A stretch of DNA of 64,000 nucleotides, from contig NZ_QRBE01000009.1 in assembly GCF_003363155.1 (NCBI RefSeq), positions 124,001-188,000 of the forward strand, given 5' to 3'. The notes below the pieces were generated by a model. It was not told the origin of the DNA and did no database searches. It saw only the letters and a list, made by a program, of their open reading frames with translations. The translations under genes were made by a program, and so were the position numbers. Of this stretch, positions 46,501 to 54,960 are shown in pieces (the first letter of the stretch is position 1; the number at the start of each line of letters is the position of its first letter). Origin of the DNA: Dyella monticola (lineage in GTDB: Bacteria; Pseudomonadota; Gammaproteobacteria; Xanthomonadales; Rhodanobacteraceae).

Positions 46501-46627
46501 GCGGCAGCCAACCGCCTTGGATGCCACGTACGAAACCATCCCGAACACGGTTTCCAATACATACGGGATGCCGCTGTATCAGCAAACACCGCGATACGTG
46601 CGTCTGTCGGCTTCCTACGACTGGTAA
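43592..46627 (+). CDS. Oar-like TonB-dependent outer-membrane receptor
   Basis: The 1011-residue protein starts at TTG 43592, behind an AGGGAGAGAGAG ribosome-site region; an earlier ATG at 43565 is possible. A signal peptide (ending VFAQA) is followed by a carboxypeptidase-regulatory-like beta-sandwich (residues about 35-105, SGRYNITSLPVGSYNVTV), a plug domain (TLPIGRSAEAIAMLAPGVV, FGGASVSENAYYINGYNTTDPL) and a long barrel ending in YDW. This arrangement is that of Oar-type receptors, which take up or display large substrates. The TonB box is not obvious. A strong terminator follows at 46661. Confidence 0.88.
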   Translation: MKARNTFNYSLLALACAMALASTGVFAQATTGSIAGQAEAGAMITATSNTGVVRKATADNSGRYNITSLPVGSYNVTVQRDGATVATRNDVQVVVNASADVSFASAANAKSLGAVSVSAAAIPPIDVTTVDSRTVITAKDLDTLPIGRSAEAIAMLAPGVVAGSSYFSGPTGNALVSFGGASVSENAYYINGYNTTDPLNGLGGIGLPYGAIDQQEVFTGGYSAKYGRSTGGVINQIGKRGTNEWHFGAQVQWAPSFLASNPKNVYYPDAALPENYGYTNDDLPGTIYRSRKDNKSTVTTYDAYVGGPLIKNKLFLFAAVEAQNQDSKATSSSAASTPNVNNYTYTTPKHYVKLDWNINDSNILEFTNISNKRSYNSNEYAYDYATGKTGGLIGHDLQTKTGSDIYVGKFTSYLTDDLTFSATYGINKAIDFSQSAGIDPALPFLRNVQNQDPNITGGVPVGNLNNVGYITPPDAKYRSRGLRLDLEYKLGDHVLSAGIDNINSSAKDEGQTTSGPGYWWIYGKTSTPDTPLSSHFGIGAPGGDGYYVYKYVNSNATSMSVDQKAQYIEDRWQISDRWLLNIGLRNDQFTNYNNAHQAFVHNTNQWAPRLGFSWDVFGDSTFKVFGNLGRYYLALPNSVAIRAASASTMTYEYFTYSGIDPATGSPTGLKSLGPIFSPNGEFGQAPDPKTVTATDLRSQYQDEAILGFNKMLGSQWVYGAKFTIRRLETAIDDVCDMDALATKAIAQGVDPDSVALPTGCLIFNPGRTNTFLLANTHGDGYSKVTMSNQDWGFSNGAKRKYYALDMFLEHPFDGKWQGRIDYTFSRSYGNTEGQVLSTIGQDDISKTQDWDYWQLMEASNGVLSNDRTHQFKAYGAYQINPEWMVSGSLQVASGAPKACFGYYAGPGSDVDTDPAGYGSAYHYCNGNSASLGSVGRLPWTKTVNLGVTYRPAFADKKLAVNLDVFNVLNERQPTALDATYETIPNTVSNTYGMPLYQQTPRYVRLSASYDW

Positions 46628-46660
46628 ACCCATCGTTTAAGCATAAAAATCAATGGAAAC

Positions 46661-46687
46661 GGGGTCGGCTATGCCGGCCCCATTTTT
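46661..46687 (+). terminator. Rho-independent terminator of the Oar-like receptor gene
   Basis: A 9-bp stem (GGGGTCGGC / GCCGGCCCC, one G-T pair) with a TAT loop is followed by ATTTTT, 33 bases after the stop codon. Confidence 0.85.
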
Positions 46688-46773
46688 CCCGCAAACCAAT
46701 ACTGCCATTGACTTGATTCAAAGCACCCCCATCCATGGCCGGTATTGGGGTTACTCTGAATCGGGAACAAGCC

Positions 46774-47427
46774 ATGGCCAACTCCACTCCCTTAAAAATC
46801 GATTTCGTCTCCGACGTCGTCTGCCCCTGGTGCGCCATCGGCCTCAAATCGCTGCAACAGGCGCTGCAGCAACTCAACGGCGAAGTATCCGCCGAATTGC
46901 ATTTCCAACCCTTCGAGCTGAACCCGCAGATGGCGCCCGAAGGTGAAAACGTTGCCGAACACCTGGCGCACAAATACGGCAGCACGCCGGACCAAATGGC
47001 GAAGAACCGGGAAGGTATACGTCAGCGTGGGGCCAGCCTGGGGTTTATCTTCAACATGGATAAACGCGACCGCATCTACAACACGTTCGATGCACATCGC
47101 TTGCTGCACTGGGCCGAGCTCCAGGGCAAACAGCTTGCTTTGAAGACGGCCTTGCTGGAAGCCTATTTCTCCCATGGGGAAGATGTCAGCTCCCACCAGG
47201 TGCTTGCGCGCATCGCGGGCGAGGTGGGCCTGGACACCGCCGAGGCGGCCAAGGTGCTGGCGGAGGACCGCTACGCGCAGGATGTTCGCGAGCGAGAGCA
47301 GTTCTACCAGCACCAAGGGGTCCGTGCCGTGCCGTCGGTCATCATCAACGATAAATACCTTGTCCAGGGTGGCCAGCCCCCGGAAGTATTCGCCCAAACG
47401 CTACGGCAGGTGGCCGCGGAGGCCTGA
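46774..47427 (+). CDS. DsbA-family oxidoreductase (FrnE-like)
   Basis: The 217-residue protein has a thioredoxin fold with the active-site CPWC in DVVCPWCAIG, a helical insertion and the cis-Pro loop AVPSVIIND. It matches the FrnE/2-hydroxychromene-2-carboxylate isomerase-like DsbA branch. There is no signal peptide, so it works in the cytoplasm, probably in thiol-disulfide or conjugate metabolism. I use the ATG at 46774 behind GGGAA; an earlier frame start at 46735 is less likely. Confidence 0.9.
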   Translation: MANSTPLKIDFVSDVVCPWCAIGLKSLQQALQQLNGEVSAELHFQPFELNPQMAPEGENVAEHLAHKYGSTPDQMAKNREGIRQRGASLGFIFNMDKRDRIYNTFDAHRLLHWAELQGKQLALKTALLEAYFSHGEDVSSHQVLARIAGEVGLDTAEAAKVLAEDRYAQDVREREQFYQHQGVRAVPSVIINDKYLVQGGQPPEVFAQTLRQVAAEA

Positions 47428-47505
47428 AATCCCGTTAGGGCGGCCTCGCCGCAACGGCAGCGGGCGACGTGAGACAATGCGGGGCCGCGAATCCGCCCTG
47501 CCCGC

Positions 47506-49152
47506 ATGCTGCGACTCACCGACATCAAGCTCCCCCTGGACCACCCCGAGGAAGCCCTGGCTGCAGCCATTCGCGCCAGGCTGCATGTCGGTGCCGCAGC
47601 GATCCGCGGGTATTGCGTATTCCGGCGCGGCTTTGACGCACGCAAGCGCGGCGCCATCACGCTTATTTATACGCTGGACGTGGACGTAGCGGACGAAGCC
47701 TCCATCCTGGCGCGGTTCGGGGACGATCCCCATGTGCGGCCCGCGCCGGACACGAACTATCACTTCGTCGCCAAGGCAACGGCACCGTTGACGCATCGCC
47801 CGGTGGTCATCGGCCTGGGCCCATGCGGCCTGTTTGCCGGCCTGCTGCTGGCACAGATGGGCTTTCGCCCGATCATCCTGGAGCGCGGCAAGGCGGTGCG
47901 CGAGCGCACCAAGGATACGTGGGACCTTTGGCGCAAGCGCAACCTGCATCCGGAATCGAACGTGCAGTTCGGCGAGGGCGGCGCGGGTACCTTTTCCGAT
48001 GGCAAGCTGTACAGCCAGATCTCTGATCCCAAACATTATGGCCGCAAGGTGCTCACGGAATTTGTGAAAGCCGGCGCGCCGGAAGAAATCATTTATGTGA
48101 GCAAGCCTCACATCGGCACGTTCCGCCTGGTGACCATGGTGGAGAACATGCGCAACACCATCGAATCGCTGGGCGGAGACATTCGCTTTCAGCAGCGCGT
48201 GGATGATCTGCTGGTCGAAACCGATGCGCAGGGTGTGCGTCATGTCCGCGGTGTAACGCTTGCCGATGGTGAGCAGATTCGCACCGATCATGTCGTACTG
48301 GCGCTCGGCCACAGCGCACGCGACACGTTTGAGATGTTGCATCAGCGCGGCGTGTATCTTGAAGCCAAGCCGTTCTCGATCGGCTTTCGGGTGGAACATC
48401 CGCAATCGATCATCGATCGAGTCCGCTTTGGCCCGCAGGCAGGGCATCCCTTGCTTGGCGCGGCGGATTACAAACTGGTGCACCACTGTCGTAATGGCCG
48501 CTCGGTCTACAGTTTTTGCATGTGTCCGGGTGGCACGGTGGTGGCCGCTACCAGCGAGCCCGGCCGCGTGGTGACCAACGGCATGAGCCAATACTCGCGC
48601 AACGAACGCAATGCCAATGCCGCCATTGTGGTCGGCATTGAACCGTCCGATTTCCTGCCTTACGACAACAGCGGCAGTCCGCTCGCGGGCATCGCGCTGC
48701 AACGTCACCTGGAAAGCCATGCGTTTGAACTCGGTGGCGGCACGTACGAAGCACCCGGCCAATTGATCGGCGATTTTCTCGCTGCGCGCGCGTCGACAAG
48801 CTTCGGTGAGGTACAACCGTCATACAAGCCCGGTGTGCACCTTACGGATCTATCGAGCGCGTTGCCGGAATATGCGATCACCGCCATCCGCGAAGCGATG
48901 CCCGCCTTCGATCGCAAGATAAAAGGTTTCGCACGCCCCGATGCCATCTTTACCGCCGTGGAAACGCGTACATCATCGCCCGTACGTGTACGTCGCGATG
49001 AACATGATCTGCAAAGCATCAACACACGCGGATTGTTTCCAGCCGGCGAAGGCGCCGGTTATGCAGGCGGCATTCTTTCGGCGGGTGTCGATGGCATTCG
49101 TGTCGCCGAAGCCGTGGCGCTGAGCATCGCGCAGAACACGCATGCTCACTGA
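47506..49152 (+). CDS. FAD-dependent oxidoreductase (COG2509 type)
   Basis: The 548-residue protein has a leading domain of about 95 residues (starting MLRLTDIKLPLDHPEEAL), then an FAD-binding Rossmann loop PVVIGLGPCGLFAGLLLAQMG and 'NVQFGEGGAGTFSDGKL'. The C-terminal GLFPAGEGAGYAGGILSAGVDGI closes the FAD site. It belongs to the COG2509/BFE-type dehydrogenases of unknown substrate. Its last 11 bases overlap the dinG start, so the two genes are co-translated. Confidence 0.85.
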   Translation: MLRLTDIKLPLDHPEEALAAAIRARLHVGAAAIRGYCVFRRGFDARKRGAITLIYTLDVDVADEASILARFGDDPHVRPAPDTNYHFVAKATAPLTHRPVVIGLGPCGLFAGLLLAQMGFRPIILERGKAVRERTKDTWDLWRKRNLHPESNVQFGEGGAGTFSDGKLYSQISDPKHYGRKVLTEFVKAGAPEEIIYVSKPHIGTFRLVTMVENMRNTIESLGGDIRFQQRVDDLLVETDAQGVRHVRGVTLADGEQIRTDHVVLALGHSARDTFEMLHQRGVYLEAKPFSIGFRVEHPQSIIDRVRFGPQAGHPLLGAADYKLVHHCRNGRSVYSFCMCPGGTVVAATSEPGRVVTNGMSQYSRNERNANAAIVVGIEPSDFLPYDNSGSPLAGIALQRHLESHAFELGGGTYEAPGQLIGDFLAARASTSFGEVQPSYKPGVHLTDLSSALPEYAITAIREAMPAFDRKIKGFARPDAIFTAVETRTSSPVRVRRDEHDLQSINTRGLFPAGEGAGYAGGILSAGVDGIRVAEAVALSIAQNTHAH

Positions 49153-51238
49153 CGCACTCAAAGACAATATCCGCGACGCGTATGCACGCGTGAAGGATGG
49201 CTTGCCGGGCTTTCGCGCACGTCCGGCGCAAACGCGCATGATTGCCGAAGTCGCACGGGCACTTGCGCAAGGCAGCGGCGCGGCAGTGATCGAAGCGCCT
49301 ACCGGCACCGGTAAATCCATGGCTTATCTGATCGCCGGTGTGGAAGTCGCGCGTGCGCTGAAGAAAAAGTTGCTGATTGCCACCGCCACGGTCGCCTTGC
49401 AAGAGCAATTGGTCGAGCGCGACATTCCGCTTTATCTCAAGCTCAATGGCCGCGAGATGAAAGTGGCGCTTGCCAAAGGCCGCGGTCGATATCTGTGTCC
49501 ACGCAACTTGCGCATGGCGGTGGGCAGCCTGGGCGATGGCGGCCAGATGGGCTTGGGCCTGGATACCGATCTTGCGCTGTGGAACAAGCCGCCAGCCGAA
49601 CGCGACAAACACGTGTTGCGCAAACTGAGCGAGGCCTTCGACCACAGTCAATGGCATGGCGATATGGATGCCGCACCCGAAACGCCTGGCGACATGTTGC
49701 GCGCCATGGTCACCACCAGCGCCGGCGGCTGCACCGGTCGTCGCTGCGGGTACTTCATGGCGTGCCCGTTTTTTGCGGCGCGTCGTGCCGTCGCGGATGC
49801 CGACATCGTCGTCGCCAATCAGGACCTGGTGCTTTCCGACCTCACCATGCCTGGCGACGACGACAATTGGGGCGGCGTGATCCTTCCCAAACCGGACGAC
49901 ACGCTCTACGTGTTCGACGAAGCGCACCACATGCCGGGCAAAACTATCGACCGTGGCGCGTCCGACGTGATGCTGGGTACGGCGGCGCGCAACATCGGTC
50001 GGCTGGGGCGTCAAGTTCACGCGGCCTATTCGCTCACCGACAAAGAGGTGATCGGCAAGCTCACGCTCGATGGTGGTGATGAAAAGCTGCAGACATTGAG
50101 CGATGCGCTCGAGGCGCTGGAGAAGGAAATCCGTCAATCGTGGCTGCCCGACCCGACCCAAACCGAGCCCATGTATCGCGGATCACTCGGGCAATTGCCG
50201 GATAACTGGGTATCGCACGCTACGTTCCTTTATACGTTGACCTCCGACGTGCAGCGCTGGCTGACTGCGGTGCGCCGCGCCGTCACCGAGATGAGCGAAG
50301 GCGGCCCAACGCAGGAAGCGTTGTCGCGTGAACTTGGCATTGCGCTGGAGCGTATCGATCGTCAGGTGCGCACGTGGCGTGCATGGTCCAGTGACGACCC
50401 GGAGCACGCGCCACCCCTGGCACGCTGGGTCACGCTGTCGCACGATCAGCAACTGGTATGTCACGCCTCCGCCGTTTCCGCAGGCGCCTTGCTGCGCAAT
50501 ATTCTTTGGGACAACGCCAGCGCCGCCGTGATGACGTCGGCCACACTGAGTGTGGGCGGCAACTTCCGTGGCTTTGCCGATGCAGTGGGTTTGCCGGATG
50601 AGGCCATCACCGTCACGCTGCCCTCGCCGTTCGATCTAGGCGCACAGGCGCGACTGGAAATTCCCGCTTTGTCAGCGCTGCCCGATGCACGCGAACAGCA
50701 TGCACAGGAAGTCACCGATTGGCTGGCCGACCATCTGGATTGGGATGCCGGAAACCTGGTGTTGTTCACATCGCGCGCGAAGCTTGAACGCGTGCTGCAG
50801 CGCCTGCCTATCGACAAGGTGCGCAAAGTGCGCGCGCAAGGTTCATTGGGCAAGACCCAATTGATCGCCGAGCACGTAGCCGCCATCGAAGCTGGCAAGG
50901 GCAGCACGCTGTTTGGTCTGGCCTCATTCGGCGAAGGCCTCGATTTGCCGGGCAAACTGTGCGAAACCGTGGTGATCACGCAATTGCCGTTCGCGGTACC
51001 CACCGATCCTGTCGGTGCCACCTATGCCGAGTGGCTTGAATCGCGTGGCCGCAATCCATTCATGGAAGTGGCGGTACCTGAAGCGACGCGTTTGCTTATC
51101 CAGTATTGCGGCCGCCTGATCCGCAGCGAAACCGATCACGGCCGTATCGTGCTGCTGGATCGACGCGTCATCACACGGCAATATGGCAGCCAGATGCTAA
51201 AAGCCCTTCCGCCCTTTCAGCGCGTGATCGAACGATGA
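49142..51238 (+). CDS. dinG: ATP-dependent DNA helicase DinG
   Basis: This 698-residue superfamily 2 helicase has Walker A EAPTGTGKS (residues 51-59), DEAH in VFDEAHHMPGK, the C-terminal LFTSRAKLERVL, GLASFGEGLDLPG and QYCGRLIRSETDHG motifs, and the four cysteines of the 4Fe-4S domain: Cys119 in YLCPRN, then GGCTGRRCGYFMAC. DinG unwinds DNA 5'-3' and resolves R-loops and G-quadruplexes. It overlaps the FAD gene and is followed at once by a hutD-like gene. Confidence 0.94.
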   Translation: MLTDALKDNIRDAYARVKDGLPGFRARPAQTRMIAEVARALAQGSGAAVIEAPTGTGKSMAYLIAGVEVARALKKKLLIATATVALQEQLVERDIPLYLKLNGREMKVALAKGRGRYLCPRNLRMAVGSLGDGGQMGLGLDTDLALWNKPPAERDKHVLRKLSEAFDHSQWHGDMDAAPETPGDMLRAMVTTSAGGCTGRRCGYFMACPFFAARRAVADADIVVANQDLVLSDLTMPGDDDNWGGVILPKPDDTLYVFDEAHHMPGKTIDRGASDVMLGTAARNIGRLGRQVHAAYSLTDKEVIGKLTLDGGDEKLQTLSDALEALEKEIRQSWLPDPTQTEPMYRGSLGQLPDNWVSHATFLYTLTSDVQRWLTAVRRAVTEMSEGGPTQEALSRELGIALERIDRQVRTWRAWSSDDPEHAPPLARWVTLSHDQQLVCHASAVSAGALLRNILWDNASAAVMTSATLSVGGNFRGFADAVGLPDEAITVTLPSPFDLGAQARLEIPALSALPDAREQHAQEVTDWLADHLDWDAGNLVLFTSRAKLERVLQRLPIDKVRKVRAQGSLGKTQLIAEHVAAIEAGKGSTLFGLASFGEGLDLPGKLCETVVITQLPFAVPTDPVGATYAEWLESRGRNPFMEVAVPEATRLLIQYCGRLIRSETDHGRIVLLDRRVITRQYGSQMLKALPPFQRVIER

Positions 51239-51795
51239 GCATCATCCGCCTGCGCGAGTGTCCGGCCGTGCCGTGGAAGAACGGCATGGGCCGTACGCGC
51301 GAACTGGCCGTCCATCCTGCGGGCGCAGGCATGGACGATTTCATCTGGCGTGCGAGCGTGGCCGAAGTGGATAGCGCGGCGCCGTTTTCATCCTTTGAAG
51401 GTATCGACCGCAGCATTGCGCTGCTGGCCGGCGCAGGCTTCACGATGACGCTGGATGATGGCCGGAGCCATGCTCTCACCGCACCGTTTACGCCGTTTGC
51501 ATTTGCGGGCGAAGCGAAGGTGACCATCGCCTTGCATGGTGGCGCCACGCATGACTTCAATTTGATGCTGCGGCGATCGAAAGCGCGCGGCGAACTGGTC
51601 ACCTGGGAAGATGCCGGTCGGCAAGTGGTCGACGATGCCGTGGCGCTGATTTATTGCGCGCGGGGGCATATCGATACATCGGACGGTCGATTGCAGCCTG
51701 GCGACGCGTGGCTGCCGACCGCATCGACCGGGCGTGTCACATTGGAATCCGGGGCATTGGCACTTGTGGCGCGGGTCGAGTTGCTGGGAGATTAA
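51235..51795 (+). CDS. HutD/Ves-family cupin protein
   Basis: The 186-residue protein has the HutD/Ves pattern: RECPAVPWKNGMGRTRELAVHPAG at the start, FIWRASVAEVDSAAPFSSFEGIDRSIALLAG and LHGGATHDFNLMLRR in the middle. The family is a double cupin, with an unclear function near histidine utilisation or a cold-induced Ves protein. Its ATG overlaps the dinG stop by four bases. No other hut gene is here. Confidence 0.87.
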   Translation: MSIIRLRECPAVPWKNGMGRTRELAVHPAGAGMDDFIWRASVAEVDSAAPFSSFEGIDRSIALLAGAGFTMTLDDGRSHALTAPFTPFAFAGEAKVTIALHGGATHDFNLMLRRSKARGELVTWEDAGRQVVDDAVALIYCARGHIDTSDGRLQPGDAWLPTASTGRVTLESGALALVARVELLGD

Positions 51796-51805
51796 CGCTC
51801 GCGGT

Positions 51806-51835
51806 CCGTCATGCCGGCGAAGGCTGGAATGACGG
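51806..51835. repeat. REP-like palindromic repeat
   Basis: CCGTCATGCCGGCGAAGGCT and GGAATGACGG form an imperfect hairpin of the same consensus as at 10486 and 27779, between hutD-like and nnrU-like genes. Confidence 0.55.
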
Positions 51836-51869
51836 CAGGGCACTCGCATTCCATCCTGAGGTGTTCATC

Positions 51870-52448
51870 ATGTCTTTGCTGATCCTCGGTTTGATTGTCT
51901 TCCTCGGCTTGCATTCCATCCGTATCGTTGCCGACGACTGGCGCACACGACAGGTCGCCCGTATCGGCGTGAACCGCTGGAAAGCGATCTATTCCATTCT
52001 GGCCGTGATTGGCCTGGTGCTGATCATCGTGGGCTTCGTGATGGCGCGGCAGCACCCGGTACCGCTCTATGCACCGCCACCGTGGCTGCGACACCTCAAC
52101 GCCCTCTTCATGCTGATTGCGTTGATCCTGTTTCCCGCCGCGCGCGTGCCCAACAACGCCATCAAGGCCAAACTGCATCATCCGCAGGTGCTGGCCGTGA
52201 AAACCTGGGCGTTCGGTCATCTGCTCGCGACCGGCATGCTGCACGATGTGCTGCTGTTTGGCTCATTTCTGCTGTGGGCGATCGTGCTGTTCGCGGTCTC
52301 GCGGCGCCGCGACCGGCGCAACGGCACGGTGTATCCGCCGGGAACGGTGAAGGGCACGGTGATCGTGATCGTCGCAGGCTTCGTGCTGTGGGCCTTGTTT
52401 GCGTTCTGGCTGCACTACGCGCTGTTTGGCGTCAATCCGCTGGCGTGA
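51870..52448 (+). CDS. NnrU-family membrane protein
   Basis: The 192-residue protein has about six hydrophobic segments and the NnrU features GLHSIRIVADDWR, YAPPPWLRHLNALFMLIALILF, HHPQVLAVKTWAFGHLLATG. NnrU relatives are linked to nitric oxide or methylamine metabolism, but the function is not known for this branch. A GAGGTG ribosome site precedes the ATG. It follows a REP-like repeat rather than the hutD stop directly, so its transcript may be separate. Confidence 0.85.
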   Translation: MSLLILGLIVFLGLHSIRIVADDWRTRQVARIGVNRWKAIYSILAVIGLVLIIVGFVMARQHPVPLYAPPPWLRHLNALFMLIALILFPAARVPNNAIKAKLHHPQVLAVKTWAFGHLLATGMLHDVLLFGSFLLWAIVLFAVSRRRDRRNGTVYPPGTVKGTVIVIVAGFVLWALFAFWLHYALFGVNPLA

Positions 52449-52526
52449 ATGCCGCCATAGGTCATATACGCGCGCAGCCCCAGGCTGCGTTACATTGACA
52501 CCCCTCACTAACCGCAGGAGATGTCC

Positions 52527-52724
52527 ATGGTCGGCTTTCTGCTCTGGTTACTGCTACTCGTGTTCTGCTGGCCGCTCGCTCTGCTGGCGCTGGTGCTTTA
52601 TCCCATCGCGTGGCTGTTGTTGCTGCCGTTCCGGCTGGTGGGCATTACCGTGGGGGCCGTGTTTGCGTTTCTCCATGCGCTGTTGATGCTTCCGGCGCGC
52701 GTACTTCGCGGGCGACCTGCCTAG
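52527..52724 (+). CDS. Small hydrophobic membrane protein
   Basis: The 65-residue product has two long hydrophobic segments (MVGFLLWLLLLVFCWPLALL and a second around 35-55) and a basic tail. I choose the second ATG, 52527, because AGGAG ends six bases before it; the first ATG at 52521 touches the ribosome site. No family is recognised. Confidence 0.6.
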   Translation: MVGFLLWLLLLVFCWPLALLALVLYPIAWLLLLPFRLVGITVGAVFAFLHALLMLPARVLRGRPA

Positions 52725-52906
52725 GGCGTGCACCGGTCGTCCATGGCACGGCGGCCAGTGTTTTGAATGCAGGTAACGCCGCGCTGCCAACAGCCGCATC
52801 GCGTTAAGCGGCCGATCCGTTTCACATAACTTTTTTGCACGATGACCTTTGCATTTGCGGGCCATGGGCGCAGGATGGACACGCCTGGTTACGCTGGATC
52901 TGCAAC

Positions 52907-53308
52907 GTGCAAGCCGTCGACACGCTTACCCCGTGCCCTTGTGGCAATAAGGCCGGCTACGTCCGCTGTTGCGGACCGCTTCACGAAGGCTCCGCCGCTT
53001 ACAACGCCGAAGCGCTGATGCGCTCGCGTTACAGCGCCTACGTGCTCAAGCGTGAGGATTATCTGCTCGCGACGTGGCATCCCAGCACGCGTCCGGCCAA
53101 CCTGAAATTGGCCGCCCAGAACCCCTCACCCACGTGGCTGGGCCTGGATGTGAAACGCCATCACCAGGAGGGCGAGCAGGCCACGGTGGAGTTCATCGCG
53201 CGCCTGCGCTACGGCGGCGGAAAAGCGCAGCGCATGCATGAGATCAGCCGCTTCGTGCGCGAGCAGGGCCGCTGGTATTACGTAGACGGTCAGTTTCCCG
53301 AAGCCTGA
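52907..53308 (+). CDS. YchJ-like SEC-C motif protein (UPF0225)
   Basis: The protein carries the SEC-C zinc motif [17 protein letters not shown] at its N-terminus and a YchJ domain ([28 protein letters not shown], then [25 protein letters not shown]). It is similar to YchJ of E. coli, a predicted NTF2-like protein. The start is uncertain: I use the GTG at 52907, right before the motif; a TTG at 52835 would add 24 residues. The last 19 bases overlap the opposite TANGO2-like gene. Confidence 0.8.
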   Translation: MQAVDTLTPCPCGNKAGYVRCCGPLHEGSAAYNAEALMRSRYSAYVLKREDYLLATWHPSTRPANLKLAAQNPSPTWLGLDVKRHHQEGEQATVEFIARLRYGGGKAQRMHEISRFVREQGRWYYVDGQFPEA

Positions 53309-54060
53309 AAAGTCAGCTCGCTTTCGCCTTCGAAACGGCCGGCAGCGCCGAAGCGACGTTCCACGATCAGCCCTCTGCCGTCATAGCCGACCGCCACGAT
53401 GGTGCTGGCGCGCGTGCCGTAGCGCTCGCCACGGATAAATGCCGACGACAGCCAGCGTTCGCGCTCCAAGCCCACACCAGTATCGGGCAGCGCATCGTCG
53501 GGTGCTTGATGTTCGTCCGCCAATGCGCGGAACAAGGGTGCGACATCGACATCGTGGCCGGCATCCATCCACGCCTGCAGACGCTGCATCAATGCGCGCG
53601 TCTTGGGCCATGGCGTGTTGAAATCAGCATTGGACAAACCATGCACGCCCGGTTCGATCGGCTGTGCGCGCGCCGACGGTCGATTGCCGATGTAGAAGCC
53701 ATGCGCGGTATCGAACGTGAGCAAGTTGAATGGGCGATAGCTAGGCGCCGCTGCAAGCAAGCTTTGTGCGTGCGTGGTTGCGTCATCGCTACCGGCCAGA
53801 TAGTCGGTGGCAAGCAGGCCTCGCGACGTGCCGTGCTGCGGATCGTTGGGATCACGCACATTGGTGACAACACAACAACGTCCCGCCTGCGTAGCACCCA
53901 GCCAGGTACCACCGGCTTCCAGATCACGCCCACCGATGATCGGGAGATCATGCCAGCGTGCCAGCGGAGCACTGGGCCGCGCATGAAATTCGTCGCGATT
54001 ACCGGCGAGCAGTAAACGCCAGCGCGGATGCACTTGCCAGGCGAAAGCGATCAAGCACAT
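53290..54060 (-). CDS. NRDE/TANGO2-family protein
   Basis: The 256-residue protein starts MCLIAFAW and contains the GNRDEF motif near residue 20 and [16 protein letters not shown] and TNVRDP, which are the TANGO2 family features. The N-terminal cysteine at position 2 suggests an Ntn-hydrolase-like site. TANGO2 homologues are linked to heme or lipid handling; bacterial function is undefined. A GAGG ribosome site precedes the ATG. It follows the methylglyoxal synthase-like gene by 9 bases, indicating an operon. Confidence 0.87.
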   Translation of the reverse strand: MCLIAFAWQVHPRWRLLLAGNRDEFHARPSAPLARWHDLPIIGGRDLEAGGTWLGATQAGRCCVVTNVRDPNDPQHGTSRGLLATDYLAGSDDATTHAQSLLAAAPSYRPFNLLTFDTAHGFYIGNRPSARAQPIEPGVHGLSNADFNTPWPKTRALMQRLQAWMDAGHDVDVAPLFRALADEHQAPDDALPDTGVGLERERWLSSAFIRGERYGTRASTIVAVGYDGRGLIVERRFGAAGRFEGESELTFQASGN

Positions 54061-54069
54061 GGCGATACC

Positions 54070-54942
54070 TCATGGGTGTACGCGTTTGCGCACGGCATCG
54101 GCCCATCGCGCCGCGACGCGTGGAGAGGTCATGCACACGGTTTCATCGGTGACGGTCGTCACCGCGCGCTCAAGCAATTGAATGTCCGCTTCATGCTGAC
54201 GTGCGACGTGCGGATCTTCGAAGAAAATCGCGCGCTGGCAACGGCGCTCTAGCACCAGATCGGCAATTTGCGCATCGCCGCCCATCGGTCCGCTTTGATA
54301 GCGATCCACCCATGCCTTGTCCTGCGGCCAACCACGACTCCACGCCAGCTCATTCAATTGCTGGCCGGTCGTGCCGGTTGCCACGCGACGCGCGAAACGC
54401 GCGAGCACATCGAAGTGATCGGCCGCGTACGCCATCATCTGCGGCTTCATCGCATCGTGCGCGATCATGGCAATGGTTTGGCTTTCCAGCGCGTGCAAAT
54501 CATCGGCACCCGGATCGGCCGTCAGTCCTGCGTGGATGCGCTCCATCTCGATCCAATCACGCGCTGAAGCGACGGTGGAGATAAAGGGTTTCTGGTGAAT
54601 CACACATTGGCGCTTCAGCGCCACGGCTTCGGGAAAGGTCGAAGACGGGTCGACCGGATTGATCAAATAAATGGCCCCATCCAGCGTGCGCTGCGGTTCG
54701 TGCATGCCCACCACTTCGGCCACCAGCTTCATCAAGCCGCCTTCATGGCCGTACGGATAGCGCAGCAGACCAGGGTATTCCTCAAGATAGCCCACCCGCG
54801 CGATGGCCGCATACGTGCGCCCCACCGCGTGCAGGCTCAGATTCAATTGGCGAATGCCGTGCTCGCATGCGCGCAGCCAGCGGAACAGCGCCGCATCATC
54901 GTGATCGTGGTGGATCGCGTTGGCGGCAAGACCCATGCGCAT
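54070..54942 (-). CDS. Two-domain methylglyoxal synthase-like protein
   Basis: The 290-residue protein has two tandem MGS-like domains. The C-terminal one (about 155-275) keeps all catalytic residues: His162, Asp163 and Lys166 (IAHDAMK), Thr191/192 (ATGTTG), Ser217 to Asp223 (SGPMGGD), Asp243 (FFEDP), His250 and Asp253 (QHEADI). The N-terminal half (about 8-135) is a degenerate copy: HHDHDD replaces the HDxxK site, with GRTY, GHEGGLM and LINPVDPSS at the equivalent places. MgsA makes methylglyoxal from dihydroxyacetone phosphate and is about 150 residues. A fused regulatory copy is likely. AGAGGAG precedes the ATG. Confidence 0.85.
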   Translation of the reverse strand: MRMGLAANAIHHDHDDAALFRWLRACEHGIRQLNLSLHAVGRTYAAIARVGYLEEYPGLLRYPYGHEGGLMKLVAEVVGMHEPQRTLDGAIYLINPVDPSSTFPEAVALKRQCVIHQKPFISTVASARDWIEMERIHAGLTADPGADDLHALESQTIAMIAHDAMKPQMMAYAADHFDVLARFARRVATGTTGQQLNELAWSRGWPQDKAWVDRYQSGPMGGDAQIADLVLERRCQRAIFFEDPHVARQHEADIQLLERAVTTVTDETVCMTSPRVAARWADAVRKRVHP

Positions 54943-54960
54943 CGATATTTCTCCTCTGAC

